The position numbers and the translations under genes are program-made. From Poa pratensis (Eukaryota; Streptophyta; Magnoliopsida; Poales; Poaceae): DNA of 64,000 nucleotides. The stretch spans positions 35,842,063 to 35,906,062 of the forward strand of contig CAMZMU010000059.1 in assembly GCA_947311845.1 (NCBI GenBank), written 5' to 3'. This document shows, piece by piece, positions 21,210-32,957 of this stretch. The stretch's first letter is position 1. Each line of letters starts with the position of its first letter. The notes below the pieces were generated by a model, which made no database searches, was not told where the DNA came from, and saw only the letters and a list, made by a program, of their open reading frames with translations.

Positions 21210-23850
21210 TTTTCACTTTCTGCGCCTAGCTGAAAGGCGTTAAAGAAAAGCGCTTATGGGAGACAACCCATCGTTTTTATTTGCTGTTATTTTTGTTTTC
21301 TTTGAGTCAAGGAGTTTTGTTACTTCTGTAGCAACTCCTTTGTATCTTTATTTTATCGCAATGTTGTGCCAAGTAAAGTTCTATATTGAAAGTTGATGCA
21401 AGATTTGGATTTCTGCGCAGTGACAGATTTTTAGCTGTCACGGATTTGAGCTTATCTCCCTGTAGAAAATTCAAAAAATTCTGAAAAAATCACGCATATT
21501 CCTGAGATATGTACGCAACTTTCATTATTTTAGGCCAGATCCATCTGAGCAACTTAAGTGCCTCGAAAAAATTCGTCATTCCAGACTGTTCTGTTTTTGA
21601 CAGATTCTGCCTTTTGTTTTGCATTCGCTCTTTTACTGTGTTTGTGTGGATTTCTTTGCTCCACAAAGCATTGGTGGCTGTAGCTAATGTCCAGAAGCTT
21701 TGGGATTGATTGTATCATTACAGAATATGAGAATTTTTGATTATGCACTAACCCTCTAATGAGAACTGTCTTGAGTTTGGTGTGAAGGAAGTTTTCAAGG
21801 ATCAAGCGAGAAGGGTGATATTATGTGATCAAGAAGAGTGAAAAGCCTAAGCTTGGGGATGCCCCCGTGGTTCATCCCAACCATATTCAGAGAGACTCAA
21901 GCGTCTAAGCTTGGGGATGCCCAAGGCATCCCCTTCTTCATCAACAAACTTATCAGGTCATCTCTAGTGAAACTATATTTTAATTCTTTCACATCTTATG
22001 CGCTTTACTTGGAGCGTCTGTGTGTTTTTATTTTTGTTTTTGTTTGAATAAATTCGGATCCTAGCAATCCTTGTGTGGGAGAGAGACACGCTCCGCTTTT
22101 TCATGTGAATACTCATGTTCTTCACTTATATTTGTTGAGTATTCTTAACTAGCTACTGCAGTGCTTTTAGCTCCTGTTTTTCATGCATCTCTTCGAGCTG
22201 TTAGCACTTGTTTATAAATACTCTCTTGCTGCATTATATTATCATTTGGAGAGTTTATGTTTAAATAAATTGATTGGTGTTTGTTTGGAAGAAAGAAAAT
22301 GCTACATGTAGTAGTTGGTATTGGAAAAGACATATGCATTCTTGTAGATCATTGTCTTGTTTCGATTTGATGCTTTGCAATTGTTTTGAGCTCTCAAGTA
22401 GATCATGTTTAAGCTCTTGCATCATGTAGTTAAAGCCTAGTAGTGGAGAACTACCGTAGAGCTTGTTGAGACTTGGGATGCATATTTGTTCTCTCTAAGG
22501 TCTAGATATTTTCTGGTAAAATGTTTGAGCAACAAGGAAGACAGTGTAGAGTCTTATAATACTTGCAATATGTTTTTATGTGATTCTTGCTGTACCGGTT
22601 TATACTTGTGTTTGCTTCAAACAACCTTGCTAGCCTAAACTCTGTACTGAGAGGGAATGCTTCTCGTGCATCCAAAACTTGAGCCAAAACCCATGCCATT
22701 TGTGTCCACCATACCTACCTACTATGTGGTATTTCCTGCCATTCCAAGTAAATATTTCATGTGCTACCTTTAAACTATTCAAAACTTTATTACTCCTTAT
22801 TTGTGTCAATGTTTTATAGCTCATGAGGAAGTATGTGGTGTTTTATCTTTCAATCTTGTCATTTACTTCTGACAGACTTTCACCAATGGACTAGTGGCAT
22901 ATACATCCGCTTATCCAATAATTTGCAAAAAGAGCTGGCAACGGGGTGCCCAGCCCCAATTAATTACAACTTTCATTAATAATTCTCTTCACATGTTTTG
23001 CCCTGATTTATCAGTAAGCAACTTAATTTTGCAAATAGACACTCCTCCATGGTATGTGAATGTTGGAAGGCACCCGAGGATTCGGTTAGCCATGGCTTGT
23101 GTAAGCAAAAGGTTGGGAGGAGTGTCATCTATAAAGAAACTAAAATACATGTGTAAACAAAAGAGAAGAGGGATGATCTACCTTGCTGGTAGAGATAACG
23201 TCCTTCATGGGAGCCGCTCTTGAAAGTCTGGTTGACAAGGGGGTTAGAGTGCCCACTACCATTCGTTGACAACAACAAACACCTCTCAAATACTTATTTT
23301 GTGCTCTCTATATGCTTTCGAAAACTTAAAAAGCTCTAGCACATGATTTAATCCCTGCTTCCCTCTGCGAAGGGCCTATCTTTTACTTTATGTTGAGTCA
23401 GTTTACCTACTCCTTTCTATCTTAGAAGCAAACACTTGTGTCAACTTTGTGTGCATTGATTCTTACATATTTACTTATTGCACTTGTTATATTGCTTTAT
23501 GTTGACAACTATCCATGAGATATACATGTTACAAGTTGAAAGCAAATGCTGAAACTTAATCATCCTTTGTGTTGCTTCAATGCCTTTTACTTTGAATCTA
23601 TTGCTTTATGAGTTACCTCTTATGCAAAACTTTTTGATGCTTGTCTTGAAAGTACTATTCATGAAAAGTTTTTGCTTATATGATTCATTGTTTACTCTTT
23701 ATCTATTTGTTAGCAAACTATAGATCATTGCTTTGAGTCACTTCATTCATGACATGAGCCTTGCAATATATTGATCAAGATTGTGTGAAAGCATGTCTCC
23801 TCAGAAATTATTTGTTGTTATCGTTTTACCTACTCGAGGACGAGTAGAAC
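21210..23850. other. Non-coding interior of element B
   Basis: I see no gene in these 2.6 kb. Two copies of CTAAGCTTGGGGATGCCC lie at about 21847 and 21905, similar to the purine tract at 23851. A block around 22880-23290 lacks long frames. In families of this kind such spacers replace the pol region. Confidence 0.6.
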
Positions 23851-23866
23851 TAAGCTTGGGGATGCT
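23851..23866 (+). other. Polypurine tract of element B
   Basis: CTAAGCTTGGGGATGCT stands directly before the 3' LTR start TGATACG at 23867, preceded by CGAGGACGAG, a typical junction for Athila-type elements of grasses. Confidence 0.8.
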
Positions 23867-25510
23867 TGATACGTCTCCAACGTATCCATAATTTCTGCTG
23901 TTCCATGCTTATATTATACCATTTGCTACATGTTTTATATACACTTCGTATCACTTTTATGCATTTTCTGGGACTAACCTATTAACAAGATGCCACAGTG
24001 CCAGTTCCCTGTTTTCTGCTGTTTTTGGTTTCAGAAAGTTACTTCTGGAAATATTCTCGGAATTGCACGAAACAAAAGGCCAAGTCCCTATTTTTCCAGC
24101 ACGTACACGGAGTCCGAAGGAGAGACGAAGAGAGCCACGAGGTGGCCAAACCACAGGCGGCGCGGCAGGGGCCCACCGCGCCGCCTGGTGGTTTGGGCCC
24201 CTCGGGGGTCCGCCGACATCGCCCCTTCGCCTATTTATTCCCCGAGACGTGAAAACCCTAAAACACCGAGCCTTTCATCCAGAACATATTCGCTGCCGCC
24301 GCCGTCGTCAACCCTAACTCGGGGGGTTCTGAAGCTCTTCCCGGCACCCTGCCGGAGAGGGGAATCATCACCGGAGGGCTCTACATCGCCATGCCCGCCT
24401 CCGGAGTGATGCGTGAGTAGTTCATCCTTGGACTATGGGTCCATAGCAGTAGCTAGATGGTTGTCTTCTCCACTTGTGCCATCATGTTTAGATCTTGTGA
24501 GCTGCCTATCATGATCAAGATCATCTTATTGTAATGCTACATGTTGTGTTTGCTGGGATCTGACTTATATTGATACCTATGTGGAGCTGAATATTATATT
24601 ATCATGTCTATGTCATTTGTGATCTTGCATGCTCTCCGTTACTTGTTGAAGCCTTGGCCAAGTGAATACTTGTAACTCCAAGAGGGGGTATTTATGCATG
24701 ATAGTTGGGTTCAACCTCTATTTAACCTGGGATAGTGACAGCAAGTTCTAAGGTTGTAGATGTGTTGTTGCCACTAGGGGTAAAACAGCAATGCTTTATT
24801 CAAGGATGAATGTATTGTTTACATTACGCACATTACTTAATGCAATTGTCTGTTGCTTGCAACTTAATACTGGAAGGGGTACGGATGTTAACCGGAAAGT
24901 GGACTATTTAGGCATAGATGCATGCTGGATAGCGGTCTATGTACTTTGTCGTAATGCCCAAATGAATCTCATAGTAGACACCACAGCTCACACATGCATG
25001 TTATATGCACTTATCAATTGTCAATTGCCCAGCTGTAATTTGTTTACCCAGCATGTTAGTTATCTTATTGGAGAGACACCACTAGTGAACTGTGGACCCC
25101 GGTCCATTCTTTTACATCTGAAATACAATCTACTGCAATCATTGTTCTCTACTGTTTTATGCAAACAAACATCATTTCCATTCGATACGTTTAACCCTTT
25201 GTTTTCAGCAAGCCGGTGAGATTGACAACCTCACTGTTAAGTTGGGGCAAAGTAATTTGATTGTGTTGTGCAGGTTCCACGTTGGCACCGGAATCCCTGG
25301 TGTTGCGCCGCACTACACTCCTTCACCAACACCTTCGAAGCAACCTCGTTTTCCTACTGGTTCGATTAAACCTTGGTTTCATACTGAGGGAAAACTTGCT
25401 GCTGCACTCATCATACCTTCCTCTTGGGGTTCCCAACTGACGTGTGACGTACAAGCATTGTTTCTGGCACGTTGCCGGGGAAATATTCCCTCGTCAACTT
25501 AGAGCTAGCA
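23867..25510 (+). repeat. 3' LTR of element B
   Basis: This 1644-base copy of 18497-20142 ends GAGCTAGCA just before the duplication AGGAC. Visible differences from the 5' copy include 18549/23948 (A/G), a base deleted at 24130, a small indel near 24170-24183 and one-base indels near 25341 and 25470. Confidence 0.88.
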
Positions 25511-25515
25511 AGGAC

Positions 25516-25945
25516 CTAGGGTTGAGATTATGGGAGAGAACGTGTTAGTACTGGTAGTTTCGTCGGCTGACAAGCAGAGGCAAAGATTTACCCAGGTTCA
25601 GGCCCCTCGGGTGGAGTAAAGACCCTACTTCCTGCTTGTCTGTTATTGATCGCTGGAGATTATGAGGTTACAAGGTGGCTCCGGCGAGATGATGATCTCA
25701 CAAGAGATTTGGTGGTTCGAGTATGGCTTCCCCCCAGATCGGCACCCCTCCCAGCCTTTAAATAGGCTGGGTCTCGGAGTTTGTAACCGACCTAGTTTAC
25801 ACATAAGGAAAGTATAAACCGACTATGTCTATATCTAAACTTGGAAGTTACTCCATCTTGTTGGGCCTCTCGTTTTGGGCTTTGAGCCGTATCTTCGCTA
25901 TTTGGGCTTTTAGTCATCATGTGCAGCAGGTACCCTCACGGTAGG
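25516..25945 (-). repeat. 5' LTR of element A, middle piece
   Basis: It continues the LTR of A after element B (CTAGGGTTGAGATTATGGG) up to the GTAGG that was duplicated by element C. It matches 2266-2694 with scattered substitutions. Confidence 0.88.
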
Positions 25946-26460
25946 TGTCGGGGGAATACTTTCTGGATTAACCCGCGGCCCAGTGCGACTTAATTGACTC
26001 GCACGGACGAAGGCCCACTTGGGAACAAGCCCAATATTGAACCGCCATAAGGGGAAAGATCTAGAAGACATATCCCGGAGGACGTGAAGACCAAGTAGTC
26101 TCTGAGTAGGCCTCTGTGGATGTATTCCTTATGGGGAAGTTTCCTTTTGTAACCTAGTGAGCCTCTGTGTATATAAAGAGGACTCGCAGGACTTAGAGCG
26201 GGTCAAGCTATCAAGCCCCAAACCCTAGCTCATACGGCGAGTACCAGATCGGATCGCCTCCATTGTAACACCTTGATTATCATATCAATACCAATCTAGG
26301 GTAGGCAGGAAGTAGGTCTTTACCTCACATTGAGGGGGCCGAACCTGGGTAAATCTGTGTTGATCTTTGTTCCTGCGATCCCAAGCTCGGAGATGCTTGA
26401 CTCGCATAATCCCACACCTACAAAGTCATCTATGACACCTGACGTGACAAACCCACGACA
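25946..26460 (+). repeat. 5' LTR of element C
   Basis: The LTR starts TGTCGGGGGAATAC and ends AAACCCACGACA. A TATA-like GTATATAAAGAGG at about 26169-26181 is the likely promoter; transcripts would start near 26200. Confidence 0.88.
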
Positions 26461-26462
26461 GT

Positions 26463-26480
26463 TGGCGCCCACCGTGGGGC
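26463..26480 (+). other. Primer binding site of element C
   Basis: TGGCGCCCACCGTGGGGC follows two bases (GT) after the LTR. It has the same TGGCGCC core as the primer site of A, fitting the same clade. Confidence 0.78.
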
Positions 26481-26639
26481 CTGCGGTCAAGAGCGTCACG
26501 TTCCGCGCAGGATCGAAATCAGGCTTCAAGGACATCGCCATCGGCCAAGTTGAAGACATCAATGGGGTCCCCTTCATCGACGACTCAGAGTGGGGACCCG
26601 AGGCAGATCGCATCGAGTTTGGATACATCGTTCCCATCG

Positions 26640-27600
26640 ATCAGTAAAAGTTTTTGTCGGATCCGTCAGTCGCAGATCTATGGACGCGACTCAAGGAAGC
26701 GAATCGGTGAAGGAGCTGCGGCCGGTCAGGGTCCGCGTGTTGGAGGAGCTACAACAAGCTACGGCAAGATTGCCCATCCCCGTCCCATCAAGACCTGTTT
26801 GGGGATCTCTACCAAATCAGGAAGGAGACCTCAAGATTGAAGAGATTGAAGCTATCAGGACGGAGCTCTGTGAAGAGGCACAAAGACTCGCGGCTGAGCG
26901 CGAAAAACTCCAAGGAGAAGGCCGACGACTCCGCCGCTGCCAGCCGAAGCACCAGGCGGTGCGAACCAAGGCGACATCTGAGCCCAAGAAACTCCAGGAA
27001 GAAGAGTGCAGACTCCGTCGTTGGCAGCAAAAACATCAGATCAAGATGGTAGAGGAGAGAGGAAATCACAGTTCCATTGGAAAAAGAAGAGAAGATAGAA
27101 GGCGAGTCGTGAACGTCCGGAGCGACTCAGCCATCCCAGATTGAAACTGATTTAGATGAAGATTCAGCGCCAGTAAACTCCTATTCATTACTGAAAGGAC
27201 CAGCATGTTTTGGAGAGGAAATACAGCTCACTCGTTTCCCCCCGAACTTCGACGAGTCGCAACGAATCACCACATATCGCAATGACCAAGACCCTGCCTT
27301 ATGGATAGAGGATTACGAGGCAAGCATAACAGGGCTGACGTGACTCAAGAAGTACGTGCGAAATACTTCCACTTGGCAATACAGGGAGAAGCTAGGGATT
27401 GGCTGTTAAGACTGCCATCGAAATCAATAAGCACATGGGAAGACTTGAAGGACAAGTTCGTCCGCAGATTCCAAACAGAAGATATGAAAAAACTTAGACA
27501 ATGCATTCAAAAAGAGGACGAATCAAGCGCGACTGGATCAAGAGAATCGCGGAGGTCCTTGGCTCCGCCAAAAACTTAACAGTACAAGCTGCAATACAAG
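26640..27600 (+). pseudogene. Gag remnant of element C
   Basis: A charged coiled-coil part (frame 26590-27144, with EEIEAIRTELCEEAQRLAAE) is followed by the gag core in two frames: ACFGEEIQLTRFPPNFDE and WIEDYEASITGL at about 27206-27340, then VRAKYFHLAIQGEARDWLLR and WEDLKDKFVRRFQ at 27355-27480. One or more frameshifts and a stop prevent a full protein. It is recognisable as a retrotransposon gag domain of Tat type. Confidence 0.7.
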
Positions 27601-28195
27601 CTATGAGAAAGAACTTGGTCACGCCAGAAGTCGCGGGATACAAGTTAAGTAAGGTTTTAATGGACGGAGGAGGAAGAGTAAACATCCTGTATCAAGACAC
27701 GCTCCGAAGAATGAACATACCCGAGACAAGGCTACGACCATCCAGGAAAGAAATTCAAGGCATAATCCCAGGAGCTGTTACACGACCAATCAGAAAGATA
27801 ACACTTGAAGTTAGCTTTGGAACGGAGCGGAACTTCCGCACGAACTCCTAGACTTTGAGGTTGTACCAGTCAAAAGCTCATATCATGTGATCTTTGGAAG
27901 AGAAGCTATGTCAAATTTACCGCTCGCCCTGCTACGTCTACCTACAGTTAAAGATACCAGGACCAAACGGTGTTATTACAATATATGGAGACAGACAGAG
28001 AGCGTTAGAATGCGAGAACGCAGGCTCAGTACTTGCAGAAGAAGCTTGTATCGCCAACTCTTCACATGGGTATCAGTCGCAGATCGGAGATCGCAGCTCA
28101 AAACGAGTCGCGTTGGAGGTACCGCGGAAGCGGCCAACAGGATGCAGCCACCGGATGGTAAATACCCACCGAGAAGTCGCGCCTCAGCAAGATAA
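27601..28195 (+). pseudogene. Protease remnant of element C
   Basis: The frame from about 27608 reads LSKVLMDGGGRVNILYQDTL, corresponding to KVFMDGGSGINIIFADTL of element A, then EIQGIIPGAVTRPIRKITLEVSFG. A stop at 27849 and a frame change interrupt it before VFGREAMSNL and CYVYLQLKIPGPNGVITI, the counterpart of YAYLQLKMPGPKGVITV of A. No active enzyme can be made. Confidence 0.7.
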
Positions 28196-29050
28196 TGCTC
28201 AGAGGTCGCCTTGATACAAAAAGAAGACAAGAAATGGCGCATGTGCATAGACTCAATCAATAACTCCAGCCAAAGGGGCTCAGTTATCGTGAGACCTTAC
28301 AAAGCAAACCCAACTCAACATAAGTCGCAGCTCAGTGCGGCTGATCGCCCAACACCGTGGCTTTCTACTTCAACATGAGACATACATCGGAGCTATCATG
28401 CTCGACCCGAGTCGCTTTTAGCGACTCAAATTGAACCAATCAGGTGTTCAACCCACTCCGTTAGGAGTATTAATTCGCAACTAAGTGCGATGAGTATCAA
28501 GTATGCATGGCCTGCGGGGAATAGAAAACCCGCATTAAAGGGCCTGCATCATCATGTAACACCCTGTAAAACATCGAGTGATTATGAAATAAAGCCGGCA
28601 CCCTTGACATTCAAGGGTTTGTCGTTTCGCCTCAACTATCATTGAGTCGCTGAGTCTTTTGAATTTCATATATCACTGACCCTTGAGGGCTCCTTACGAG
28701 CATCGCGAGTACCAATCGCACCTCAAATTTTGCCAAACTAGTGGCAATCCTTAAGCTAGAAGCGTCTTGCATTATGCGACCAAAGTACTGGGGTGTGGCG
28801 TCAATCGAGCTTGATTGCCTATCATGGCCGCTCTCGACCCTGAACACACATGTTCCTGGAAATACTGAGCCGCGCGAGCGTCTACTTAATGGAATTATCA
28901 AGAAAAGAACCTGCTTATAGGTCACAAAAAACTGTTTATAATACATGAATATCTTACAGACTAACGGGCATGTCCCACATTATTTATTTTTCCTCTTCCG
29001 AGCAACAGGAGTGGGAATTGGCGCGGCTTGTCTCGCAGTCGCAGCCGCAG
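28196..29050 (+). pseudogene. RT stub and deletion scar of element C
   Basis: VALIQKEDKKWRMCID at 28205-28252 corresponds to the first RT motif (VLVEKK...LRMCVDF in A) and then stops matching. The rest of RT, RNase H and integrase is absent. From about 28270 to 29050 I see no coding sequence; this piece joins the deletion to the end of the antisense gene. Confidence 0.6.
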
Positions 29051-29055
29051 GTGTC

Positions 29056-32000
29056 CTAATAATCATGGCACCGCCAGACGAGCAGAAGGGCCACCAGATA
29101 CTGTTGCTGGAGTGGCAGCCCGAGATGACTCAGCTCCTGAGGACTTTTCCTTGACACCTTGCTCCCATCAAGATTGAATTTATCAAGATAAGTGCCCAAG
29201 TCTAAGTTATCAACAAATTTTGTGGCATACCCGCGCATCCCTTTCCAGATATCGAAGTACTCGCTTATTGGCAGTTCAGTATCATCTGCGCTCATCGCCA
29301 GGCCGTGGCGAGCAACCTTGCCAACATCTATCTCTGGATAATATGCTCGAAGCAATGTCAAGACATGCGCGGCTCCGGCGCGAGCAGAGGATCGTTTCCA
29401 ATCAGAGACATAATGTGGAGCCTTGAGCAGTTTATTTATCCAATACTCGCAAGATGTTGGGCCATCAGTCGCAGGAGTGATTACCGTCATAACTTCCTTG
29501 GTAACCTTTAAGAAGCGCTGGCTGAGGTCAGACAGATATACCAGTTGATCCTTCAAATTGGAACGGGACACTGGGGCCTCAGGTCCTATGTCAAAGAAAG
29601 AAAAGGCAAGAAACAAGTCAGAGACTAACGATTGGATACCCAAAATATGTATGATTAAAGGAATACAAGACCAACCAGCAAGCTGCAGGACGGCTGATTT
29701 GACCATGGAGCCAAAACCCTCAAAGGCTTTGAGCAGCGAGTTATATTTTTCATCTCGCGCGGCGAGTTCCTTTGCGTGGTCCCCCTTCAGGCGATCAATC
29801 AATTCAGTTTTAAGAGCCAGTCCTTCTCGCAAAGATCTAATGACCTCGTCTTTCTCCATGAGTCGCTGCTGCATATCAGCTTCAAGTTCTTTAAATTGCT
29901 CTTCGCAGGAGTCGAGTTGACCTTTGAGAGATTTTATTTCCTGATCTTGGTCCCTAATGACCTCATTATGCTGCTCCAGGCGAGACTGCATCATTTCAGG
30001 ATGGTCTATGGAAATGCCTTTACCCTTTATTGAGCCAGAAGCATCAAGCAAGGACAGTTCACGCTGAAAACAAACAGAGCAAAACGCATAGGTAAATTAT
30101 CCAGGAATTTGGGGGCTCGAGATTTGAAGCCAGGAAAAGAATCAACACCCCGTGCGATGACACAAGGTTTTGATCCTTGGGGGCTACGGTATATGTACCT
30201 GGCGACTTGAAGAAAATTGCTCAACTAAGCCGCGCAGCAGAGCAGCATGCTTGTCTCCAGCAGAAATTATGGCATCTGCGATTGACTTAGAACTATTTCC
30301 TGGAGCTGGAATTCTATTTTCAGTAGATATCCTACCAGCAGCAGGAGTTGTGGATGGAGCTGCGGCTGGAGTCGCGGCAGGAGCCGCGTCTGCAATACCT
30401 TCCTCCAGGGAGGGCCTTGGTTGAGTCGCACCATTACTGTTTCCCACGTTTTCATCAGCAGCATCATCCTCGCTCATAGCTTGTTGAGAAGAAGTGGGAT
30501 GGGAATTAGACTTGGTAGCCTCTTCAGACATGCCCTGCAAAACATTGATGGGTTAATAAGTGACATAGCAGAGCCGCAACATTGAAAAGAAGGCGAACCA
30601 TACCCAGAGGCGACACGGATACTCTTCATCAGGCAACCAGAGGAAGGAGAAGATAAACCTTGCAAATCTGAACCTACAGGGTATAAAAAGAAGTAGTGAT
30701 CAGCAATTCCTTGCCAGAAAAGCGTGAACACAAAAAGAAAAGGAGAAGAGTCGCAAACAATTACCCGAGCTTACTGAAAGCAATCCTTTGCAACAGCCTC
30801 GGAAGAAAGAGTAGCCTTGTTGGGATCAGCGAGTTTTAAAGATTTGGCAGCTCTTGTTTCTGCTAGTAACGCCAAGGCTTTGCGACGTTTCTCAGGCTGC
30901 GCGGAGTTTTCTAAGCTCTGGCATAAAATACGTTTCGAGGACCTGCGAGGCACCTCAGGAAGTTCCAGAAAAGAGTATTTGGAGTCGAGGACAGAGAGCG
31001 TCGGCCATTTGTTGTTCCTCTTCAGAAGCACTACCTTCGTGCATAACTGTGTCTTTGCCAAAAGCTGCGGCTTGTTTTGACGACTCAGCCGGGATCCTTG
31101 ATTCAAGTCGACGTCCTCTGAGGGGAGAACCCAGAAATAGGGATCGATCTGAAAAAGAGCTCAGGTCAGAAATAAATAATTATTGGAGAAGGAATTTTCG
31201 AGGAAACAGGTGACAAGTAGACATTACCACAAAAGGCTTGTGCTCAGCCCAGAAGGGAGCAAGTCCGACGTTGTCATATGAGTCAATATCCTCGTCCGTC
31301 ACTCGGCGAATGAAGTTTATCCACTCCCCTTTGTCCCAATCTTCAGGGCAAGTACGATCGACGTCGTTTGCATGACAAGTGAAATCCACCTAAGCCGCGA
31401 ACGGCGACTCACAGGCTGAACTCGCCACTTAGTCCAGCAAGATATGAGATCTAGTCCAGTGAGACCATGGAGTGTCAGCGCTCTCACTTTGTCTAAAGGG
31501 ATTCGACAAAGGGCAACGAAGAAGGATCAGGTTTGGAAGACAGAGCATCGGTAGCCTCGAAGGGAAGAGGAGACCAAAGAGGAAGAGGAATTTCACCCTC
31601 AGGAGAAGTGTTTTTACAATAGAAGAATGTCCTTTGCCACTCCTTGATTTTCTTGGCAAGAGTTAGTTTTGGGAAGATACTACCCCGACGGCGTTGGAAG
31701 GAAATGGCGCCGCATTGGAGAAAAGGACCATCTGTGGTTTCCCTTTGACTATTGCAATTGAAAAGAGCAAGCCAGAAATCTATTGAGGCGGGATACCCAG
31801 ATAATCTTCGCAGAGGACGTGGAAGTTGCTCACTTGCAACATCGAATTAGGGCCAATATCATGGAAACGAAGGCCTAACTGCTGCATCAAGGAGCGGAAG
31901 AAGAGAGAGCCTGGGGGCTTGAACCCGCGCTCAACATGCTCCGCAAAAATCACTATCTCTCCTGGTTGAGGATTGGGGATTACCTCCTCACCGCCGCCCG

Positions 32001-32106
32001 CCATTCGCATTGATCTTTTGGCGGAAGAAGGCCCCGTGCAGATAGGGATTCCAGGAAATCTTCGTCGACCCACGAGCCTTCCCAGTTGCATTTGCGGCGA
32101 GACATT
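29056..32106 (-). CDS. Antisense ORF (aORF) of element C, multi-exon, partly broken
   Basis: Minus-strand exons run from about 32106 (MSRRKCNWEGSW...) to a stop at 29056. The first part holds the PF04195-like domain (GEIVIFAEHVERGFKPPGSL, then LRFHDIGPNSMLQVSNFHVL), matching the corresponding part of the aORF of A (ERVCFVDFVNRGFSFP...LHDFTPNGLLHI). A frameshift near 31990 and a stop near 31781 interrupt it. Later parts are a Glu/Asp/Ala-rich linker (30540-30184), a long coiled coil (about 30051-29730), and the C-terminal domain (about 29585-29056). An unspliced intron is visible inside the last frame, with acceptor TTTCTTTGACATAG ending at 29586. Function is unknown. Confidence 0.6.
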
Positions 32107-32398
32107 TTTCTCGATCGATGGAGATATCCACCGAAGGATTGTGAGTACGAGAAGCGAGATTGGAGGCGGCGGAAAGGAGTAGCGGATGCGTAATGCAGGA
32201 CTTGATGCATAAACGCTGGGGAAAATGATGAGTCAAGATAAATAACCCAGACACGGAAGACGTTTAGATCTGAAAATCAACCGTCAAGACAGGATAAGTC
32301 GCGTTCTCGAGCCGCCAAAGAAGAATTATAAGTCGCGAAACAAGGAAAAGCGCGGCCTAAGCATTCAAGATCAAGAAATACTATGAAGTTCAGGCCAC

Positions 32399-32411
32399 GC
32401 TTGGGGGCTAA
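32399..32411 (+). other. Polypurine tract of element C
   Basis: GCTTGGGGGCTAA stands directly before the 3' LTR at 32412. It has the same GGGGGCTA core as the tract of element A. Confidence 0.78.
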
Positions 32412-32927
32412 TGTCGGGGGAATACTTTCTGGATTAACCCGCGGCCCAGTGCGACTTAATTGACTCGCACGGACGAAGGCCCACTTGGGAACAAGCCCAA
32501 TATTGAACCGCCATAAGGGAAAGATCTAGAAGACATATCCCGGAGGACGTGAAGACCAAGTAGTCTCCGAGTAGGCCTATGTGGATGTATTCCTTATGGG
32601 GGAAGTTTCCTTTTGTAACCTAGCGAGCCTCTGTGTATATAAAGAGGACTCGCAGGACTTAGAGCGGGTCAAGCTATCAAGCCCCAAACCCTAGCTCATA
32701 CGGCGAGTACCAGATCGGATCGCCTCCATTGTAACACCTTGATTATCATATCAATACCAATCTAGGGTAGGCAGGAAGTAGGTCTTTTACCTCACATTGA
32801 GGGGGCCGAACCTGGGTAAATCTGTGTTGATCTTTGTTCCTGCGATCCCAAGCTCGGAGATGCTTGACTCGCATAATCCCACACCTACGAAGTCATCTAT
32901 GACACCTGACATGACAAACCCACGACA
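32412..32927 (+). repeat. 3' LTR of element C
   Basis: This 516-base copy of 25946-26460 is followed by the duplicated GTAGG and the last 25 bases of the LTR of A (32933-32957). Confidence 0.88.
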
Positions 32928-32932
32928 GTAGG

Positions 32933-32957
32933 GTACCCGAGATGTATATCCTTGTCA
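32933..32957 (-). repeat. 5' LTR of element A, outer piece
   Basis: GTACCCGAGATGTATATCC...TTGTCA completes the LTR of A and is followed by its duplicated target CCGCC at 32958. Confidence 0.85.

Larger units (their letters stand above)
18497..25510 (+). mobile_element. Gypsy-type element B, 7.0 kb, gag-protease only
   Basis: Element B is flanked by AGGAC (18492-18496 and 25511-25515). LTRs of about 1.64 kb begin TGATACGTCTCCAACG. The internal part has a tRNA-Asp-type primer site, one gag-protease frame and 2.6 kb without coding capacity, and ends with a purine tract AAGCTTGGGGATGC. There is no RT, RNase H or integrase, so it must be moved by a partner element. Layout and gag resemble Athila-type Gypsy elements and their non-autonomous derivatives in Triticeae. 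The LTRs differ by only about two substitutions plus a few one- to two-base indels by eye, so this is a recent insertion. Confidence 0.88.
25946..32927 (+). mobile_element. Gypsy LTR element C (Tat-type), pol-deleted, with antisense gene
   Basis: Element C is flanked by GTAGG (25941-25945 and 32928-32932). LTRs of 515-516 bases begin TGTCGGGGG and end CCACGACA. They differ at about five substitutions and four one-base indels by eye, roughly 1 percent, so C is young. On the plus strand follow the primer site, gag and protease remnants and a stub of RT. Most of RT, RNase H and integrase are missing. The downstream 3 kb carry an antisense gene on the minus strand. C therefore depends on a relative for movement. 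Confidence 0.88.
2224..32957 (-). mobile_element. Gypsy LTR element A (Tat-type), minus strand, with nested B and C
   Basis: Element A is flanked by CCGCC (2219-2223 and 32958-32962). On the minus strand the order is LTR, primer site with TGGCGCC, gag, protease, RT, RNase H, integrase, a long downstream region with an oppositely transcribed gene, purine tract, LTR. An antisense gene with the plant 'putative gypsy type transposon' (PF04195-like) domain is characteristic of the Tat group. The two LTRs differ at many sites by eye, clearly more than those of B or C, so A is the oldest of the three, as its outer position requires. Pol reading frames are broken by several small indels, so A is probably not autonomous. 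Confidence 0.88.
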
